Assembly: GCA_030431485.1 (NCBI GenBank)
Contig: JAUIIR010000048.1
Coordinates: forward strand, 1 to 33,635
Direction of reading: 5' to 3'
Length of the DNA: 33,635 bases
Source: Alphaproteobacteria bacterium
GTDB taxonomy: Bacteria > Pseudomonadota > Alphaproteobacteria > Rhodobacterales > Rhodobacteraceae
The position numbers and the translations under genes are program-made. Numbering within the stretch: the stretch's first letter is position 1; the number at the start of each line of letters is the position of its first letter. The notes beneath the pieces were generated by a model that was given only the letters and a program-made list of their open reading frames with translations, made no database searches and was not told the DNA's origin. Of this stretch, positions 23,930-31,324 are shown piece by piece.

Positions 23930-23956
23930 TTGACTCCCTGTCCCGAACACTATTCT
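23930..23956 (+). promoter_or_regulatory. Weak candidate promoter of mutY
   Basis: TTGACT (23930-23935) and TATTCT (23951-23956) are separated by 15 bases, shorter than ideal. The pair lies in the 61-base gap between divergent dciA-like and mutY genes, in the right direction for mutY. Confidence 0.3.
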
Positions 23957-23988
23957 AGTGGCGCAGCGCGCATGCAACCAGCCCACAA

Positions 23989-25065
23989 ATGAGACCCGAG
24001 TTCAAAGGAATGTCAGACTTGCGTGAACGGCCCGACCCCGCCGCGTTGCTGGACTGGTACGACAGGCACGCACGCCAGATGCCGTGGCGCATCGGCCCGG
24101 CGGCACGGGCACAAGGCGTCCGCCCCGATCCCTACCGCGTCTGGATGTCAGAAATCATGCTGCAGCAGACCACGGTTGCAGCCGTCAAAAGCTATTTCGA
24201 GGTCTTCACCACCCGCTGGCCCACAGTCAGCGATCTGGCACAGGCCGAAGATGCCGATGTGATGGCGGCATGGGCCGGGCTGGGGTACTACGCCCGCGCC
24301 CGGAACCTGCTCAAATGCGCCCGCGTGGTGCATCACGATCATGGTGGCGTGTTTCCTGACACCTTTGACGGCCTCATCGCCCTTCCGGGCATCGGGCCCT
24401 ACACCGCCGCGGCCATTGCGTCGATCGCCTTCGACCTTCCGGAAACCGTGCTCGACGGAAACGTCGAACGGGTGATGGCACGCCTTCACGACGATCACAC
24501 ACCATTGCCCGCTGCGAAACCCGTGTTCATGGACTACGCCGCCGCGCTCACCCCGCAGGACCGACCCGGCTGCTATGCGCAGGCGGTGATGGATCTGGGC
24601 GCCACCATCTGTACCCCGCGCAATCCGGCCTGCGGCCTCTGTCCCTGGCGAAAGTCCTGCGCGGCATGGGAGGCGGGAACAGCAAAGGACCTGCCAAAGA
24701 AAGCCCCGAAGAAACGCAAACCCACCCGGTTTGGCATCGCCTATCTTGCCCGGCGGGTCGATGGCGCTTGGCTGCTGGAACAGCGCCCCGACAGCGGGCT
24801 TTTGGGCGGCATGCTAGGTTGGCCCGGCAGCGACTGGGGCGGCGACCCGGCCGAAGACCCACCTATCCGCGCGGAATGGCGCACGCTGCCCATCGAGGCG
24901 CGGCACACGTTCACGCATTTCCACCTCCGCCTGACGGTCAAGACAGCCCTTGTCCCGATGGACCGCGCCCCGACACGCGGCATGTTTGTCGAACCTGACG
25001 CGTTCGATCCGAACGACCTTCCGACAGTGATGCGCAAAGCATTTGCGGTGACCAAAGGCTCATAA
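23989..25065 (+). CDS. mutY: Adenine DNA glycosylase MutY
   Basis: A 358-residue base-excision repair enzyme that removes adenine mispaired with 8-oxoguanine. The HhH-GPD domain shows SEIMLQQTT with catalytic Glu55, LPGIGPYTAAAIASIAFD and VLDGNVERVMARL with catalytic Asp156. The iron-sulfur loop C-x6-C-x2-C-x5-C (Cys208, 215, 218, 224) is complete. The C-terminal part (about 240-358) is the Nudix-like domain that recognises 8-oxoG, with HTFTHFHLRL. I used ATG 23989; ATG 24010 gives a 351-residue protein and cannot be excluded, since neither has a well-placed ribosome site. It is divergent from the DciA-like gene. Confidence 0.95.
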   Translation: MRPEFKGMSDLRERPDPAALLDWYDRHARQMPWRIGPAARAQGVRPDPYRVWMSEIMLQQTTVAAVKSYFEVFTTRWPTVSDLAQAEDADVMAAWAGLGYYARARNLLKCARVVHHDHGGVFPDTFDGLIALPGIGPYTAAAIASIAFDLPETVLDGNVERVMARLHDDHTPLPAAKPVFMDYAAALTPQDRPGCYAQAVMDLGATICTPRNPACGLCPWRKSCAAWEAGTAKDLPKKAPKKRKPTRFGIAYLARRVDGAWLLEQRPDSGLLGGMLGWPGSDWGGDPAEDPPIRAEWRTLPIEARHTFTHFHLRLTVKTALVPMDRAPTRGMFVEPDAFDPNDLPTVMRKAFAVTKGS

Positions 25066-25132
25066 CGCTACGTCACGTCAGTATTGGTTGGCACGGGTTA
25101 TGCCGTTAATCAGTCAGAGGAGTTCAGATCCG

Positions 25133-26284
25133 ATGACCGCCATGTCAGACAGCACATTGCACACATCTCGGGACCGCCTGCCATTCCGGGCGGCGATGCC
25201 GTTCTGGCTGTCATTGCTGATGATCCCTCTCGTTTTGTCCGGCGCACTGGTCGGGGGTGTTTGGGTGGTTGTGCCGATCGTCGCCACATGGGGCGTCTTT
25301 GCCACACTCGACGCCGCGCTCGGCCTCGACACAAACAACCTTGACCCACAGACGAAAGACAGCGCGCTCTACTGGCATCGGATGATCACGCTGATCTGGC
25401 CACCGCTGCAGCTTTTGATGATCTTTGGCCTGATCTGGTACATCCCAAGCGTAGACCATCTAAATGCGCTGGAAATCTATCTTGTAACTGTGGGCATGGG
25501 CATCCTGTCGGGCAGCATCGGTATCGTCTACGCACACGAGCTGATGCACCAGCGCAACAAGCTGGAACGCGGGTTGGGCGACCTGCTGATGTGCATGGCG
25601 CTCTACGGGCATTTCCGTTCCGAGCACCTGCTGGTGCACCATCGCCATGTCGGCACGCCGCGCGATCCGGTCACAGCGCGCTATAACGAAAGCTTCTGGC
25701 GCTTTTACCCGCGTGTTCTGAGGCAGAGCCTGGTTTCTTCGTTTCGCGCCGAACGCGACATGCTGGCCCGCAAGTCCCTTCCGTGGTGGTATGCCAGCAA
25801 CCCGTTCTGGCGGTACTGGGGACTCCAGGCAACTTTCCTTGCAATGGCCTTTGCACTTGGCGGCGGGCTGGGTGTGCTGATCTTCGTGCTGCAAGCACTC
25901 GCCGCGATCTTCCAGCTCGAATTGGTAAACTATGTCGAGCACTACGGGCTGACGCGGAAATACCTCGGTGGCGGCAAATACGAACACGTCAAACCACGCC
26001 ATAGCTGGAACGCATCACAGAAGGCATCGAACTGGTTTCTGATCAATCTGCAAAGGCACTCGGATCACCACTACAAACCCGACCGCCGCTTTCCGCTGCT
26101 CCAGACCTATGACGAGGACGAGGCGCCTCAGCTGCCCTATGGCTATCCGGTGATGACCCTTTTCGCTCTCTTCCCGCGCAAATGGCGCGCGATCATGAAC
26201 CCACGCGTGCAAGACTGGCGCGCAAAATACTATCCCGACATCGAGGATTGGTCGGCATACAACAAAGCCCGACACGGAAAGTAA
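25133..26284 (+). CDS. alkB: AlkB-type alkane 1-monooxygenase
   Basis: A 383-residue integral membrane di-iron hydroxylase. All histidine boxes are present: HELMH (135-139), EHLLVHHRHVGTP (from 164, including His169, His170, His172), NYVEHYGL (266-273, the AlkB signature) and LQRHSDHH (306-313). About six hydrophobic segments flank them. AlkB oxidises medium-chain n-alkanes to 1-alkanols using electrons from rubredoxin. No rubredoxin is seen here; the FAD reductase gene at 26932 could supply electrons but is separated by a peroxiredoxin gene. ATG 25133 has AGAGGAG ten bases upstream; the earlier TTG 25088 is less likely. Substrate range cannot be told from sequence alone. Confidence 0.93.
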   Translation: MTAMSDSTLHTSRDRLPFRAAMPFWLSLLMIPLVLSGALVGGVWVVVPIVATWGVFATLDAALGLDTNNLDPQTKDSALYWHRMITLIWPPLQLLMIFGLIWYIPSVDHLNALEIYLVTVGMGILSGSIGIVYAHELMHQRNKLERGLGDLLMCMALYGHFRSEHLLVHHRHVGTPRDPVTARYNESFWRFYPRVLRQSLVSSFRAERDMLARKSLPWWYASNPFWRYWGLQATFLAMAFALGGGLGVLIFVLQALAAIFQLELVNYVEHYGLTRKYLGGGKYEHVKPRHSWNASQKASNWFLINLQRHSDHHYKPDRRFPLLQTYDEDEAPQLPYGYPVMTLFALFPRKWRAIMNPRVQDWRAKYYPDIEDWSAYNKARHGK

Positions 26285-26298
26285 TCCGCCGCCGGGCC

Positions 26299-26318
26299 AA
26301 AACTCGTCGAAGAGTTTT
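26299..26318 (+). terminator. Terminator of alkB
   Basis: AAAACTC and GAGTTTT form a 7-base-pair stem with loop GTCGAA, starting 14 bases after the alkB stop. The descending arm provides a run of four T. Confidence 0.65.
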
Positions 26319-26319
26319 C

Positions 26320-26341
26320 GGCAATCCTTAGAAGGATTGCC
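26320..26341. terminator. Second hairpin between alkB and the peroxiredoxin gene
   Basis: GGCAATCCTT (26320-26329) and AAGGATTGCC (26332-26341) are perfect inverted repeats separated by two bases, effectively a stem of eight to nine pairs. It lies eight bases past the peroxiredoxin stop, so it may end that convergent transcript or back up the alkB terminator. Confidence 0.6.
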
Positions 26342-26348
26342 GCACATC

Positions 26349-26837
26349 TCAAAGCGTGTCGAGAAGCGCCTCGCCGCCGGACACTTCGCAGACTCCGGGG
26401 TTTTCTTCGACCTGCAGGGTGGTCACCTTGCCATCCTCGACAACCATCGCATAGCGCTTGGAGCGGGCAATCAGTCCAGCGGGCGGGGCGGTAAAATCCA
26501 TGCCGATGGCCTTGGTAAAAGCGCTTTCCGCGTCGCCCAGCATGGTGATCCCGGCTTCGGTCGCGCCTGTGCTTTCACCCCAGGCCTGCAGGACAAACGG
26601 ATCATTCACCGACACGCAGATGATCTCGTCCACGCCTTTCGCAGCGAATTGATCCTTGGTCCGAATGAAGCTTGGCACATGGGCGGAATGGCAGGTTGGC
26701 GTGAACGCGCCCGGCACCGCGAAGACAACAACTTTCTTGCCTTTGACGTGCTCGGCCAAGGCGACCTGTTCCGGGCCTTCAGCCCCCATTTTCACCAATG
26801 TTGCCTCTGGCAGCGTATCACCCGGTGCGATTGTCAT
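26349..26837 (-). CDS. Peroxiredoxin, Prx5 type
   Basis: A 162-residue thiol peroxidase. VVVFAVPGAFTPTCHSAHVPSF holds the peroxidatic Cys49 in the Prx5 context PGAFTPTC; two further Cys (IICVSV and PGVCEVSGG) could resolve the disulfide or react with glutathione/glutaredoxin as in other Prx5 proteins. It reduces hydrogen peroxide and alkyl hydroperoxides in the cytosol. ATG 26837 has GAGGGA upstream; the longer reading to 26906 adds residues that do not fit the family. It lies convergent to alkB and divergent from the FAD reductase. An oxidative-stress role next to an oxygenase is plausible but not shown. Confidence 0.93.
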   Translation of the reverse strand: MTIAPGDTLPEATLVKMGAEGPEQVALAEHVKGKKVVVFAVPGAFTPTCHSAHVPSFIRTKDQFAAKGVDEIICVSVNDPFVLQAWGESTGATEAGITMLGDAESAFTKAIGMDFTAPPAGLIARSKRYAMVVEDGKVTTLQVEENPGVCEVSGGEALLDTL

Positions 26838-26931
26838 ATTCAGTCCCTCGTTGATGAATTGCATTTTCGATGCTCTGCCATATAGGGTCGCGCGGAACGA
26901 GACCAATGGCAGTCTGCAAAAAGGTTTGGCG

Positions 26932-28143
26932 ATGAGTCATGTTATTGTTGTCGGGGCTGGTCAAGCGGGTGCGTCCTGCGTTGCACGGCTGCGGGCCAAG
27001 GGCTTTGACGGGCAGATCACACTGATCGGGGAAGAGCCTTTCCCCCCCTATCAGCGCCCGCCTCTGTCGAAGGCGTATCTCTTGGGCGATATGGAGCGCG
27101 ACCGGTTGTATCTGCGGCCCGAGAGTTTCTATGCGGAACAAGACATCACGTTGCGGCTGGGTGCGCCGGTGACAGAAATTGATCCGGCCGCACAAACCCT
27201 GACCGTCGGTGACGAGGTGCTGCACTATGATGAACTGGTGCTGACCACGGGCTCCACCCCACGCCGCCTGCCAGCCTCTATAGGAGGCGATCTGGACGGT
27301 GTGATGGTGGTGCGCGGGTTACACGACGTGGACGCGATGGCTCCCCGCTTTGCCAAAGGCGCACGGGTTTTGATCGTGGGCGGTGGCTATATCGGCCTTG
27401 AAGCGGCCGCAGTGGCGGCCAAGCTGGGGCTGGACGTGACACTCGTCGAGATGGCGGACCGCATCCTGCAACGGGTCGCCGCGCCAGAGACCTCAGCCTA
27501 TTTCCGCGATGTTCATAGCGGAAATGGGGTGGATATCCGCGAAGGCGTCGGGCTGGATCACCTGACCGGCACTGAAGGTCGCGTGACCGGTGCCGTATTA
27601 AGCGATGGCAGCACGCTTGAGGTGGATTTCGTTCTGGTTGGTGTTGGAATCACTCCGAATACCCAACTCGCCGAGGCGGCAGGTGTGCGGATCGACAACG
27701 GCATTGCGACAGACGCGCTGGGGCGCACCTCGGACCCGCATATCTGGGCGGCGGGGGATTGTGCGTCTTTCCCGATGAACGGGCAGCAGATGCGTCTGGA
27801 GAGCGTGGGCAATGCCATTGATCAGTCGGAATGTGTGGCCGACAACATTCTTGGAGAGAACCGCGTATACGAAGCGAAACCGTGGTTCTGGTCGGATCAG
27901 TACGATGTAAAGCTGCAAATCGCTGGGCTGAGCGCCGGGTATGACCGGATCGTCACGCGGCAGGGTGACGACGGATCGGTGTCTTTCTGGTACTATGACG
28001 GGGACACGCTCCTGGCGATCGACGCGATGAACGACCCGCGTGCCTATATGGTGGGCAAACGCCTGATCGAAAGCGGCAAGTCTCCGGACCCCGAAGCCGT
28101 CCGCGATCCCGAAACCAATCTCAAAGCGCTGCTTAAGGCGTGA
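26932..28143 (+). CDS. FAD-dependent ferredoxin/rubredoxin reductase-type oxidoreductase
   Basis: A 403-residue pyridine-nucleotide-disulfide-fold flavoprotein. FAD-binding VVGAGQAGAS (6-15), NAD(P)H-binding IVGGGYIGLEAA (148-159), and the second FAD motif WAAGDCA with Asp276 are all present. A C-terminal domain with WFWSDQYDVKLQIAG is typical of the putidaredoxin/rubredoxin reductase group, which pass electrons from NAD(P)H to small iron-sulfur proteins of oxygenases. The partner is not in the window; AlkB, 650 bases upstream, is one candidate user. ATG 26932 has AAAAAGG upstream; a much longer open frame from 26656 runs through the peroxiredoxin gene and is rejected. The stop overlaps rsmD as GTGA. 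Confidence 0.9.
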   Translation: MSHVIVVGAGQAGASCVARLRAKGFDGQITLIGEEPFPPYQRPPLSKAYLLGDMERDRLYLRPESFYAEQDITLRLGAPVTEIDPAAQTLTVGDEVLHYDELVLTTGSTPRRLPASIGGDLDGVMVVRGLHDVDAMAPRFAKGARVLIVGGGYIGLEAAAVAAKLGLDVTLVEMADRILQRVAAPETSAYFRDVHSGNGVDIREGVGLDHLTGTEGRVTGAVLSDGSTLEVDFVLVGVGITPNTQLAEAAGVRIDNGIATDALGRTSDPHIWAAGDCASFPMNGQQMRLESVGNAIDQSECVADNILGENRVYEAKPWFWSDQYDVKLQIAGLSAGYDRIVTRQGDDGSVSFWYYDGDTLLAIDAMNDPRAYMVGKRLIESGKSPDPEAVRDPETNLKALLKA

Positions 28144-28712
28144 GAATCATTGCCGGCAGATGGCGCGGGCATCCGCTGGCAAGCGTCGGCAAAGGCGATC
28201 CCGGCGCGCATCTGCGCCCGACAACGGACCGTGTGCGGGAAAGCCTGTTCAACATGTTGGCGGGGGGACGGTTCGGCGATCCATTCGAGGACGCGCATGT
28301 GCTCGATCTGTTTGCAGGGACCGGCGCGCTTGGTCTGGAGGCATTATCGCGCGGAGCGGTGTCTGCGGTGTTCGTCGATGACGGGCGCAAGGCGCTGTCT
28401 TTGATCAAAGCAAATCTGAAGGTGTTGCGCTGCGAAACGGCGCGGGTGATTGCGCGGGACGCCACGCGATTGCCGCGCTGCGAAAGCGCGCAAGCCACAT
28501 TGGTCTTTCTCGATCCTCCGTATGGCAAAGGCCTTGGAGAAAAAGCGCTGGCCAGCGCTGTGACGGGAGGGTGGCTGTCCGAGGGTGCGCTGGTGGTTTG
28601 GGAAGAGAGCGCGCCACAGATGGCACCGGACGGGTTCACGCGGCTTGATACGCGGCGCTATGGTGACACCCATGTTACACTGCTGCAGTTTGGCCTGTTG
28701 GGCGAAACGTGA
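28140..28712 (+). CDS. rsmD: 16S rRNA (guanine966-N2)-methyltransferase RsmD
   Basis: A 190-residue Rossmann-fold methyltransferase. MRIIAGRWRG and RPTTDRVRESLFNML are diagnostic of RsmD; DLFAGTGALGLEAL (from Asp56) is the SAM-binding motif and DPPYG (125-129) is the N-methyltransferase motif IV. It methylates G966 of 16S rRNA during 30S assembly. Translation starts at a GTG inside the reductase stop codon (GTGA), so it is coupled to that gene. It ends 12 bases before a possible small ORF. Confidence 0.95.
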   Translation: MRIIAGRWRGHPLASVGKGDPGAHLRPTTDRVRESLFNMLAGGRFGDPFEDAHVLDLFAGTGALGLEALSRGAVSAVFVDDGRKALSLIKANLKVLRCETARVIARDATRLPRCESAQATLVFLDPPYGKGLGEKALASAVTGGWLSEGALVVWEESAPQMAPDGFTRLDTRRYGDTHVTLLQFGLLGET

Positions 28713-28724
28713 TACTATTTGGCA

Positions 28725-28898
28725 ATGGCCGTCTTTGCACCCACAACCCGCGATTTCACACCCGTGAAGGAACGCTCAAAGGCTGAGACACGCCCGCCCG
28801 TGAAGGGTGGGCCGGTGTTGATGGCGGATTGCATCACGCCGGTGGCCGGTGAGACGCTTTTGTCCCTTCTTTGGAAGCGCTGGGATCGCGACGACTGA
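28725..28898 (+). CDS. Possible small protein of 57 residues downstream of rsmD
   Basis: An ATG at 28725 opens a 57-codon frame (MAVFAPTTRDFTPVKERS...SLLWKRWDRDD) 12 bases after rsmD. About 70 percent of its third codon positions are G or C, in line with neighbouring genes, but the opposite strand shares those positions so this does not decide the frame. There is no Shine-Dalgarno. I do not recognise the sequence; it could be a real small protein, a remnant, or chance. Confidence 0.35.
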   Translation: MAVFAPTTRDFTPVKERSKAETRPPVKGGPVLMADCITPVAGETLLSLLWKRWDRDD

Positions 28899-28928
28899 GG
28901 CCCAGTGTGGTTTTGCGTTGACGCAAGA

Positions 28929-28952
28929 CGACGCGGCATCGATGCCGCGTCG
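28929..28952. terminator. 24-base perfect palindrome between small ORF and dctP-type gene
   Basis: The 24 bases are their own reverse complement, centred on ATCGAT with arms CGACGCGGC/GCCGCGTCG, so RNA from either strand can form a stem of about ten pairs with a tetraloop. It sits 21 bases past the stop of the convergent TRAP binding-protein gene. A bidirectional terminator is most likely; a protein-binding site is the alternative. Confidence 0.5.
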
Positions 28953-28972
28953 CTGGTTGTTGGGCAGGGTAT

Positions 28973-30022
28973 CTACCCGTCTGTTCCGATTGCCGTGCCA
29001 CGGGTCGCCTCGACCGCCGCGCGGGCGTCCTCGACCAGTTGCGCCCCGTCGAGGCCGCGCTCTGTCATCTCGGCGATCCAGCCCTGCGTGACCTCATCAC
29101 CCAAAGCCACGATCTGCGCGGTGACCTCTTCGCTCAGAGTGGCGATCTCGTTTCCGGCGTCTTCCATCAGGACAAATCCATCGTTGTCACCGGTATCATG
29201 CGCGCGGCCTGCCATCGCAGATGTCTCTAGACCGGAATTGGCGTCGATCACGGCTTTGAGGTCATCGGGAAGCGCATTGTAGCTGTCTTTGTTCATCGCC
29301 CAGATGAAGTAAAGATTGTAGAGCGACTTGTCGCCCGCCACGTCGGTATGGCTGTCTGTGAGTTCATCGAGTTTGAGCGAGGGTGACATTTCCCAAGTGA
29401 TCACACCGCCATCGACGACACCTTTGGACAACGCCTCGGGGAATTGCGGCACTGGAAGGCCGATGGGCTCCGCGCCCAGCTTGTCGAGCAGAAGGGTCGC
29501 GGGGCGCGATGGGCCGCGCAGTTTGAGACCTGCAAAATCGCTCAGGTTCTCGATGGCGGCGCCTTTCTTGTGCACGATGCCCGGTCCGTGCATGTGAGCA
29601 GCGATCAGATGCACATCGGCGAAATCGTCCACCAGGTGCGCTTGGGTAAACTCCCACGCCGCGCGCGAGGCTTCCTCAGCGCTCTTGGTGACCATAAAGG
29701 GCAGTTCAAGCGCCTCGGCTTCTGGGAAGCGACCCGGCGTGTAACCGGGGATGACCCAGCCGCCGTCTATCACACCATCGCGGATCAGGTCATATTGCGC
29801 CGTGGCTTTGCCGCCGAGCTGCATGAAGGGATAGATCTCGATCTTGATCCGACCGTTGGATTCGGCCTCGACCTTTTCCACCCACGGATCGAGAAAGTAT
29901 TTCGGGTTCGCCGAATTGGGCGAGACGAAATGCTGGAAACGGAGTGTGACCTCCTGAGCGATACCAGTGGTTGCGGTGATGCCAAGCATGGCGGCGAGAG
30001 CGGCGGTCTTGAGAAACGTCAT
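28973..30022 (-). CDS. TRAP transporter substrate-binding protein (DctP family)
   Basis: A 349-residue periplasmic binding protein. A Sec signal peptide (MTFLKTAALAAMLGITATTGIAQ) is followed by EVTLRFQHFVSPN, FLDPWVEKVEAESNGRIKIEIYPFMQLGG and GLKLRGPSRPATLLLDKLGAEPIGLPVPQFPEALSKGVVDG, the DctP fold including the Arg (in LRGPSR) that usually binds a carboxylate. The ligand is likely an organic acid but unknown. No DctQ/DctM membrane genes are adjacent, so it is an orphan or works with a system elsewhere. ATG 30022 has AGGAGG seven bases upstream; the longer reading to 30073 is not supported. Confidence 0.92.
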   Translation of the reverse strand: MTFLKTAALAAMLGITATTGIAQEVTLRFQHFVSPNSANPKYFLDPWVEKVEAESNGRIKIEIYPFMQLGGKATAQYDLIRDGVIDGGWVIPGYTPGRFPEAEALELPFMVTKSAEEASRAAWEFTQAHLVDDFADVHLIAAHMHGPGIVHKKGAAIENLSDFAGLKLRGPSRPATLLLDKLGAEPIGLPVPQFPEALSKGVVDGGVITWEMSPSLKLDELTDSHTDVAGDKSLYNLYFIWAMNKDSYNALPDDLKAVIDANSGLETSAMAGRAHDTGDNDGFVLMEDAGNEIATLSEEVTAQIVALGDEVTQGWIAEMTERGLDGAQLVEDARAAVEATRGTAIGTDG

Positions 30023-30057
30023 ATCCGCGCCTCCTCTGTGAAGCGTTGGTTGCATGC

Positions 30058-30072
30058 TGCTGCACTGCAGCA
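30058..30072. promoter_or_regulatory. Inverted repeat TGCTGCA-C-TGCAGCA near the dctP-type start
   Basis: A perfect 15-base palindrome with one central base lies 36-50 bases upstream of the TRAP binding-protein ATG, a position typical of operators. The regulator is unknown and no regulator gene is adjacent. Confidence 0.4.
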
Positions 30073-30100
30073 CGGCGACTATCTATGGCGTCTGCCAGTC

Positions 30101-30121
30101 AGTTGCAAACCACTCGCAACT
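30101..30121. promoter_or_regulatory. Inverted repeat AGTTGC-N9-GCAACT in the divergent gap
   Basis: Six-base arms separated by nine bases, in the gap between the divergent TRAP binding-protein and MBL-fold genes. The spacing suits a dimeric regulator (for example LysR-type), but the match could be chance. Confidence 0.35.
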
Positions 30122-30205
30122 TCTATGGGCGGAGGATTGCCCTCAACCCGATGAGAATGATTGAAAAACACGCAATACGGGGGAATTCACGCGCTTATTT
30201 CCCTT

Positions 30206-30256
30206 CGGCTCAACAAGCCGCCTGAATGACAAAAGACATTTGCGAGGCGGGGCCTC
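30206..30256 (+). promoter_or_regulatory. Chain of three overlapping hairpins upstream of the MBL-fold gene
   Basis: CGGCT/AGCCG (30206-30220), CCGCCT/AGGCGG (30218-30250) and GAGGC/GCCTC (30244-30256) overlap in sequence so that each excludes its neighbour. All three are short (5-6 pairs). If the transcript of the MBL-fold gene starts upstream, this could be an attenuator-like leader; it may also be chance in GC-rich DNA. Confidence 0.25.
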
Positions 30257-30301
30257 ACCATGTTATTCACAAATTTGAATTTATCTCTGGGAGGAGACCA
30301 C

Positions 30302-31270
30302 ATGCTATTGCGCCCGACACGCCGGACGTTTCTCAAAACTGCTGCTGCGATGCCTGCCTTTGCGCTTCCGGGCGCGCAGGCACTTGCTGAGCTGGGTGGC
30401 CCCGAGGGCGGCAATCCCGGACATTTCCGCTTTACGCTTGGTGATGCCAAAATCACCATCGTGTCGGATGGCTATCTGAGCCTCCCGACCAATGGTCTGG
30501 GGGTGAATGCCGATCCTGCAGAGGTGCAGGCTTTTCTGGCCGCACATTACCTGTCTACCGAGACCAATACGTCTCACACCAACCATCTCATCGTGGAAAT
30601 CGGTGGCAACACCGTGCTGGTTGATGTCGGGTCAGGCAATCGCTTCCTCGATACCGCTGGACGGTTGTGGGCCAATCTGGATGCGGCGGGGATTGATGCG
30701 TCAGCGATCACACATGTGGTCATCACCCATGCCCACCCGGATCACATCTGGGGTATCCGTGACGATTTCGATGAGGCCATCATCCCGGATGCGGCCTATT
30801 ACCTTGGCGAGACCGAGCATGCCTACTGGATGCAGGACGGGCTGGCATCACAAGTGCCCGTGGAGATGCAGCAATTTGTGGTCGGCGCCCAGAACTCGAT
30901 CAATGTCGATGGCGCAGAGTGGGAGCTGATGTCGGACGGGTTCGAAGTCGTGCCCGGTGTGCGGGTAATCGACACGCCCGGCCACACGCCCGGTCATATG
31001 GCGGTAGTGGTGGAAAGCGGCGGGCACCAGTTGATCGCTTTGGGCGATGCCATGAGCCACGCCTATACAAACTTTGCGCATCCTGAGTGGTTCAATAGTT
31101 TTGATGCTGACGGGGATCAGACGGTGGTGACCCGCACGCGGCTTTTGGACATGGCGGCAACGGATCGGATGGCGGTTCTGGGCTATCACTTCCCCTTCCC
31201 CGGCGTCGGACACGTGATGCGGGATGGTGATGCCTACAGCTTTGTCCCGGCGCTTTGGAAGTTTGACTGA
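30302..31270 (+). CDS. Tat-exported metallo-beta-lactamase-fold hydrolase
   Basis: A 322-residue MBL-fold hydrolase. The N-terminus RPTRRTFLKTAAAMPAFALP is a twin-arginine signal, ending near AQALA, so the folded enzyme is exported to the periplasm. The zinc motif THAHPDH (His143, His145, Asp147, His148) and DTPGHTPGH (His228) are complete, and IALGDAMSH supplies the bridging Asp. The substrate is unknown; quinoprotein-relay, lactonase and sulfatase-like roles are all known in this superfamily. ATG 30302 has GGGAGGAG five to six bases upstream; the longer frame from 30260 is not supported. It is divergent from the TRAP binding protein, which may serve the same substrate. Confidence 0.93.
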   Translation: MLLRPTRRTFLKTAAAMPAFALPGAQALAELGGPEGGNPGHFRFTLGDAKITIVSDGYLSLPTNGLGVNADPAEVQAFLAAHYLSTETNTSHTNHLIVEIGGNTVLVDVGSGNRFLDTAGRLWANLDAAGIDASAITHVVITHAHPDHIWGIRDDFDEAIIPDAAYYLGETEHAYWMQDGLASQVPVEMQQFVVGAQNSINVDGAEWELMSDGFEVVPGVRVIDTPGHTPGHMAVVVESGGHQLIALGDAMSHAYTNFAHPEWFNSFDADGDQTVVTRTRLLDMAATDRMAVLGYHFPFPGVGHVMRDGDAYSFVPALWKFD

Positions 31271-31296
31271 CCTGAGCTTTTGAGTAACGCAGTTGC

Positions 31297-31316
31297 GCCG
31301 GGCCGAGATGCCCGGC
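31297..31316. terminator. Hairpin between the MBL-fold and Sua5 genes
   Basis: GCCGGGC and GCCCGGC form a 7-base-pair stem with a 6-base loop in the 54-base gap between convergent genes. No T-run follows on either strand. Confidence 0.5.
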
Positions 31317-31324
31317 CCCTGCGG

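Noticed and set aside
26875..26912. Inverted repeat CTGCCAT-N24-ATGGCAG between the peroxiredoxin and reductase genes
   Set aside because: Arms are only seven bases and far apart, and it does not match an OxyR-type pattern; likely chance.
26656..26931. Upstream extension of the FAD reductase frame
   Set aside because: It runs through the opposite-strand peroxiredoxin gene, and the family N-terminus with the FAD motif begins exactly at ATG 26932.
28715..28939. A 74-codon minus-strand frame opposite the possible small ORF
   Set aside because: Ser/Arg/Gln-rich product with no pattern; it shares third codon positions with the plus frame so codon bias cannot support it separately.
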